The translations under genes were made by a program, and so were the position numbers. The notes beneath the pieces are model-generated. The model worked only from the letters and a program-made list of their open reading frames with translations, was not told the origin of the DNA and ran no database searches. From NCBI RefSeq assembly GCF_024609265.1, contig NZ_JANHMP010000001.1, forward strand, positions 1,178,001-1,242,000: DNA of 64,000 nt, read 5' to 3'. The first letter of the stretch is position 1. Every line of letters starts with the position of its first letter. Positions 62,535 to 64,000 of the stretch are shown in pieces. Source of the DNA: Geothrix campi (GTDB lineage: Bacteria > Acidobacteriota > Holophagae > Holophagales > Holophagaceae).

Positions 62535-63452
62535 GTGCGACCCTTCTCCCGCCTGCTGGCTGCCGAGGGCCTGAAGCTGCGACGATCCGTCGCCCTGCGC
62601 TTGGTCTGGCTGCTACCTCTCCTGTTCCTGCTCTTCGAAAGCCTGGTGATTGAGCGGACCTTCCTCAGCCTGCGGGTGTTGACCCCCAAGCTCCAGGCCA
62701 CCTTTGACCTCCTCCAGGTGAAGATGGTGGTGGCCCTTTGGGGCGGCTTCTTCCACCCCCTAATGCTGGCCCTCCTCCCGGCCTTGCTCTTCCGGCCTGA
62801 GCACCGGTTCAAGACCTGGCGTCACCTCTACGCCATGCCCATGTCCCGCCGCGGCATCTTCCTGGCGAAGGCGATCTCCGCGCTACTGCTGAGCGCGGCC
62901 ATGCTGGCTCTCATCAGTTTGCTGCTCGCGGTGGAGCGGAAGGTCTTCGGGTGGATAAATCCCCTGCTGGCCTTCCCCTTCCACGGCCTCCAGATGGCGA
63001 AAGCACTGGGTTGGCTGTGGTTAGGTAGCCTGCCGGTAATGGCCCTCTACCTGTGGGTTTCGGATCGCATCAACAGCCTGGCAGTGCCCGTGGTCTTTGG
63101 CCTCGTTGGCCTGCTGCTCACCATGTCGCTCACAGGCCAGGAGCTGCCCCAACCTTGGCGGCGGGATCTGATCCCTTGGGTGCTGCCTTATGCGGCGGCC
63201 GAACAGATGATTCGAAGCGGCCCCGCCCAACAGCAGGCACACCTGGCAGGCAGCATGTTTCAGCCGGAGAAGGACGTGTTGCGACTCCCCAGCGGCAAGA
63301 AAGTGCGGACTTGGCAGAATATCCCGGATGAAGTGCTCTTCCCTCCTCCGCCGCCGACCCCGCGCTGGGTCCTGGCCACCTTCAGCCTTGTGGCGGGGGC
63401 GATCCTTCTGAGTCTCGGCTATGCGGACGCAGGGCGAAACCGAAATGGATAG
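62535..63452 (+). CDS. ABC-2 type permease, second of a pair
   Basis: The GTG at 62535 has GAGGAGGC five bases before it; an earlier start would overlap the previous gene. The 305-residue protein starts LLAAEGLKLRRSVALRLVWLLP, similar to the first permease, and has the docking loop FRPEHRFKTWRHLYAMPMSRR. A periplasmic loop of about 60 residues with KDVLRLPSGKKVRTWQNIPD lies before the last helix, which sets it apart from its partner. It ends 58 bases before the convergent pilin gene. Confidence 0.8.
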   Translation: MRPFSRLLAAEGLKLRRSVALRLVWLLPLLFLLFESLVIERTFLSLRVLTPKLQATFDLLQVKMVVALWGGFFHPLMLALLPALLFRPEHRFKTWRHLYAMPMSRRGIFLAKAISALLLSAAMLALISLLLAVERKVFGWINPLLAFPFHGLQMAKALGWLWLGSLPVMALYLWVSDRINSLAVPVVFGLVGLLLTMSLTGQELPQPWRRDLIPWVLPYAAAEQMIRSGPAQQQAHLAGSMFQPEKDVLRLPSGKKVRTWQNIPDEVLFPPPPPTPRWVLATFSLVAGAILLSLGYADAGRNRNG

Positions 63453-63510
63453 GCCCAAGCAAAGCAGAGGTGCTCGGAGTCAGGGAGCCCTGCAATAACT
63501 GGGGACCTAA

Positions 63511-63966
63511 TTATTTCAACCGAGCAAGCTCCTTACCGGATTGGTCAGTTTGATAGGCAGTGACCCCGCCATCAATGTTTGGATCCCTGACGGTCAACGT
63601 GTATGTGAGACCGCTGGCATCCACCACCAGGGTGTAGTCCATCTTGCTATTGCCTTGAGGCGTGAACGTGGGGAGGAGAGCGGGACCGGTGGCGGCTTTG
63701 CCATCCACCGTCCAGTCATAGGTGCCTTCTGCAGCGTAGAGGCCCGTTTCAGCTTTGCGGTTCTCCAGGATCATCTGGAGGGTCTTGGCGTTGGACATGG
63801 CATCACCGATGACCCTCGCTCGACGCCGCTGACCCATGAAGCTGGGGATGGCGATGGCGCTGATGATGCCGATGATGGCCAGCACCAGCAGCAGTTCGAC
63901 TAGTGAGAATCCGCGGATGGTGCCGGGACGGGGGCGGGAGGACAATCGGGACAATAGGCCGGACAT
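63511..63966 (-). CDS. Second type IV pilin-like protein
   Basis: The 151-residue protein has a longer leader ending in RG, then FSLVELLLVLAIIGIISAIA; from VLAIIGIISAIAIP onward the helix is the same as in PilA. The globular part is short, with TYDWTVDGKAATG and a C-terminal strand TLTVRDPNIDGGVTAY. It is likely a minor pilin. GGAGG precedes the ATG. It faces the ABC transporter genes tail to tail. Confidence 0.88.
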   Translation of the reverse strand: MSGLLSRLSSRPRPGTIRGFSLVELLLVLAIIGIISAIAIPSFMGQRRRARVIGDAMSNAKTLQMILENRKAETGLYAAEGTYDWTVDGKAATGPALLPTFTPQGNSKMDYTLVVDASGLTYTLTVRDPNIDGGVTAYQTDQSGKELARLK

Positions 63967-64000
63967 GGGGGACCTCCAAGGGGTTCAGGAAAGCATGCAA

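Overview
The window is a GC-rich chromosomal segment from a Gram-negative bacterium. It carries heptose/LPS core genes, TolC-type efflux, type IV pili and outer-membrane proteins. It also has a 2-oxoacid:ferredoxin oxidoreductase, an 11-gene respiratory complex I and several PP2C-type phosphatases. The style resembles Acidobacteriota of the Holophagae type (Geothrix/Holophaga-like). That assignment is inferred from gene content and composition, and there is no rRNA here to confirm it. Genes are dense, many start codons overlap the preceding stop (ATGA or GTGA), and long antisense open frames are common because of the high GC.

Left part (1-12.2 kb): the end of an outer-membrane protein gene, xseA, a hybrid histidine kinase with an extracytoplasmic solute-binding sensor, a Ser/Thr kinase with TPR repeats, a membrane-bound PP2C-type phosphatase, fabG, and three exported proteins including a SagB-like nitroreductase. 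A marR-tolC-emrA-emrB efflux operon follows (12.3-17 kb), with a small membrane protein carrying a haem c motif behind it.

Middle left (17.7-26 kb, minus strand): a ferritin-like protein and korB/korA, then fabD, plsX, rpmF, a DUF177 gene, a GspG-like pseudopilin and an NtrC-family sigma-54 activator. From 26 to 31.2 kb on the plus strand lie two GT9 heptosyltransferases, a DUF1573 protein, an EamA transporter and hldD, which together point to LPS inner-core synthesis. At 31.2-34 kb there is a minus-strand signalling operon made of a weakly RelA/SpoT-like protein, a STAS antagonist and a REC-PP2C phosphatase.

Bioenergetics (34-47.2 kb, minus strand): a partial ATP synthase cluster (atpZ, atpI, atpB, atpE; no F1 genes), then nuoABCDHIJKLMN without nuoEFG. 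NuoL has a striking histidine-rich loop. 

Right part (47.3-64 kb): pilB/gspE, a FUSC-family membrane protein with a half ABC exporter, a peptide-type binding protein with two reduced permeases, an L-cysteine desulfidase-like gene, bcp, fabI and a TPR protein. The end of the window is a pilin locus: pilA behind a sigma-54-like promoter, a three-gene ABC-2 transporter, and a second pilin facing it. The arrangement recalls pilA-pilGHI of Myxococcus.

Several intergenic regions hold structured repeats. A composite palindromic element occurs three times at the 3' ends of minus-strand genes (atpB, nuoN, fabI). A two-branched nested inverted repeat spans the end of the second heptosyltransferase gene. 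There are also three word-like hairpins and one REP-like hairpin. I saw no tRNA, rRNA, CRISPR array or intact insertion sequence.
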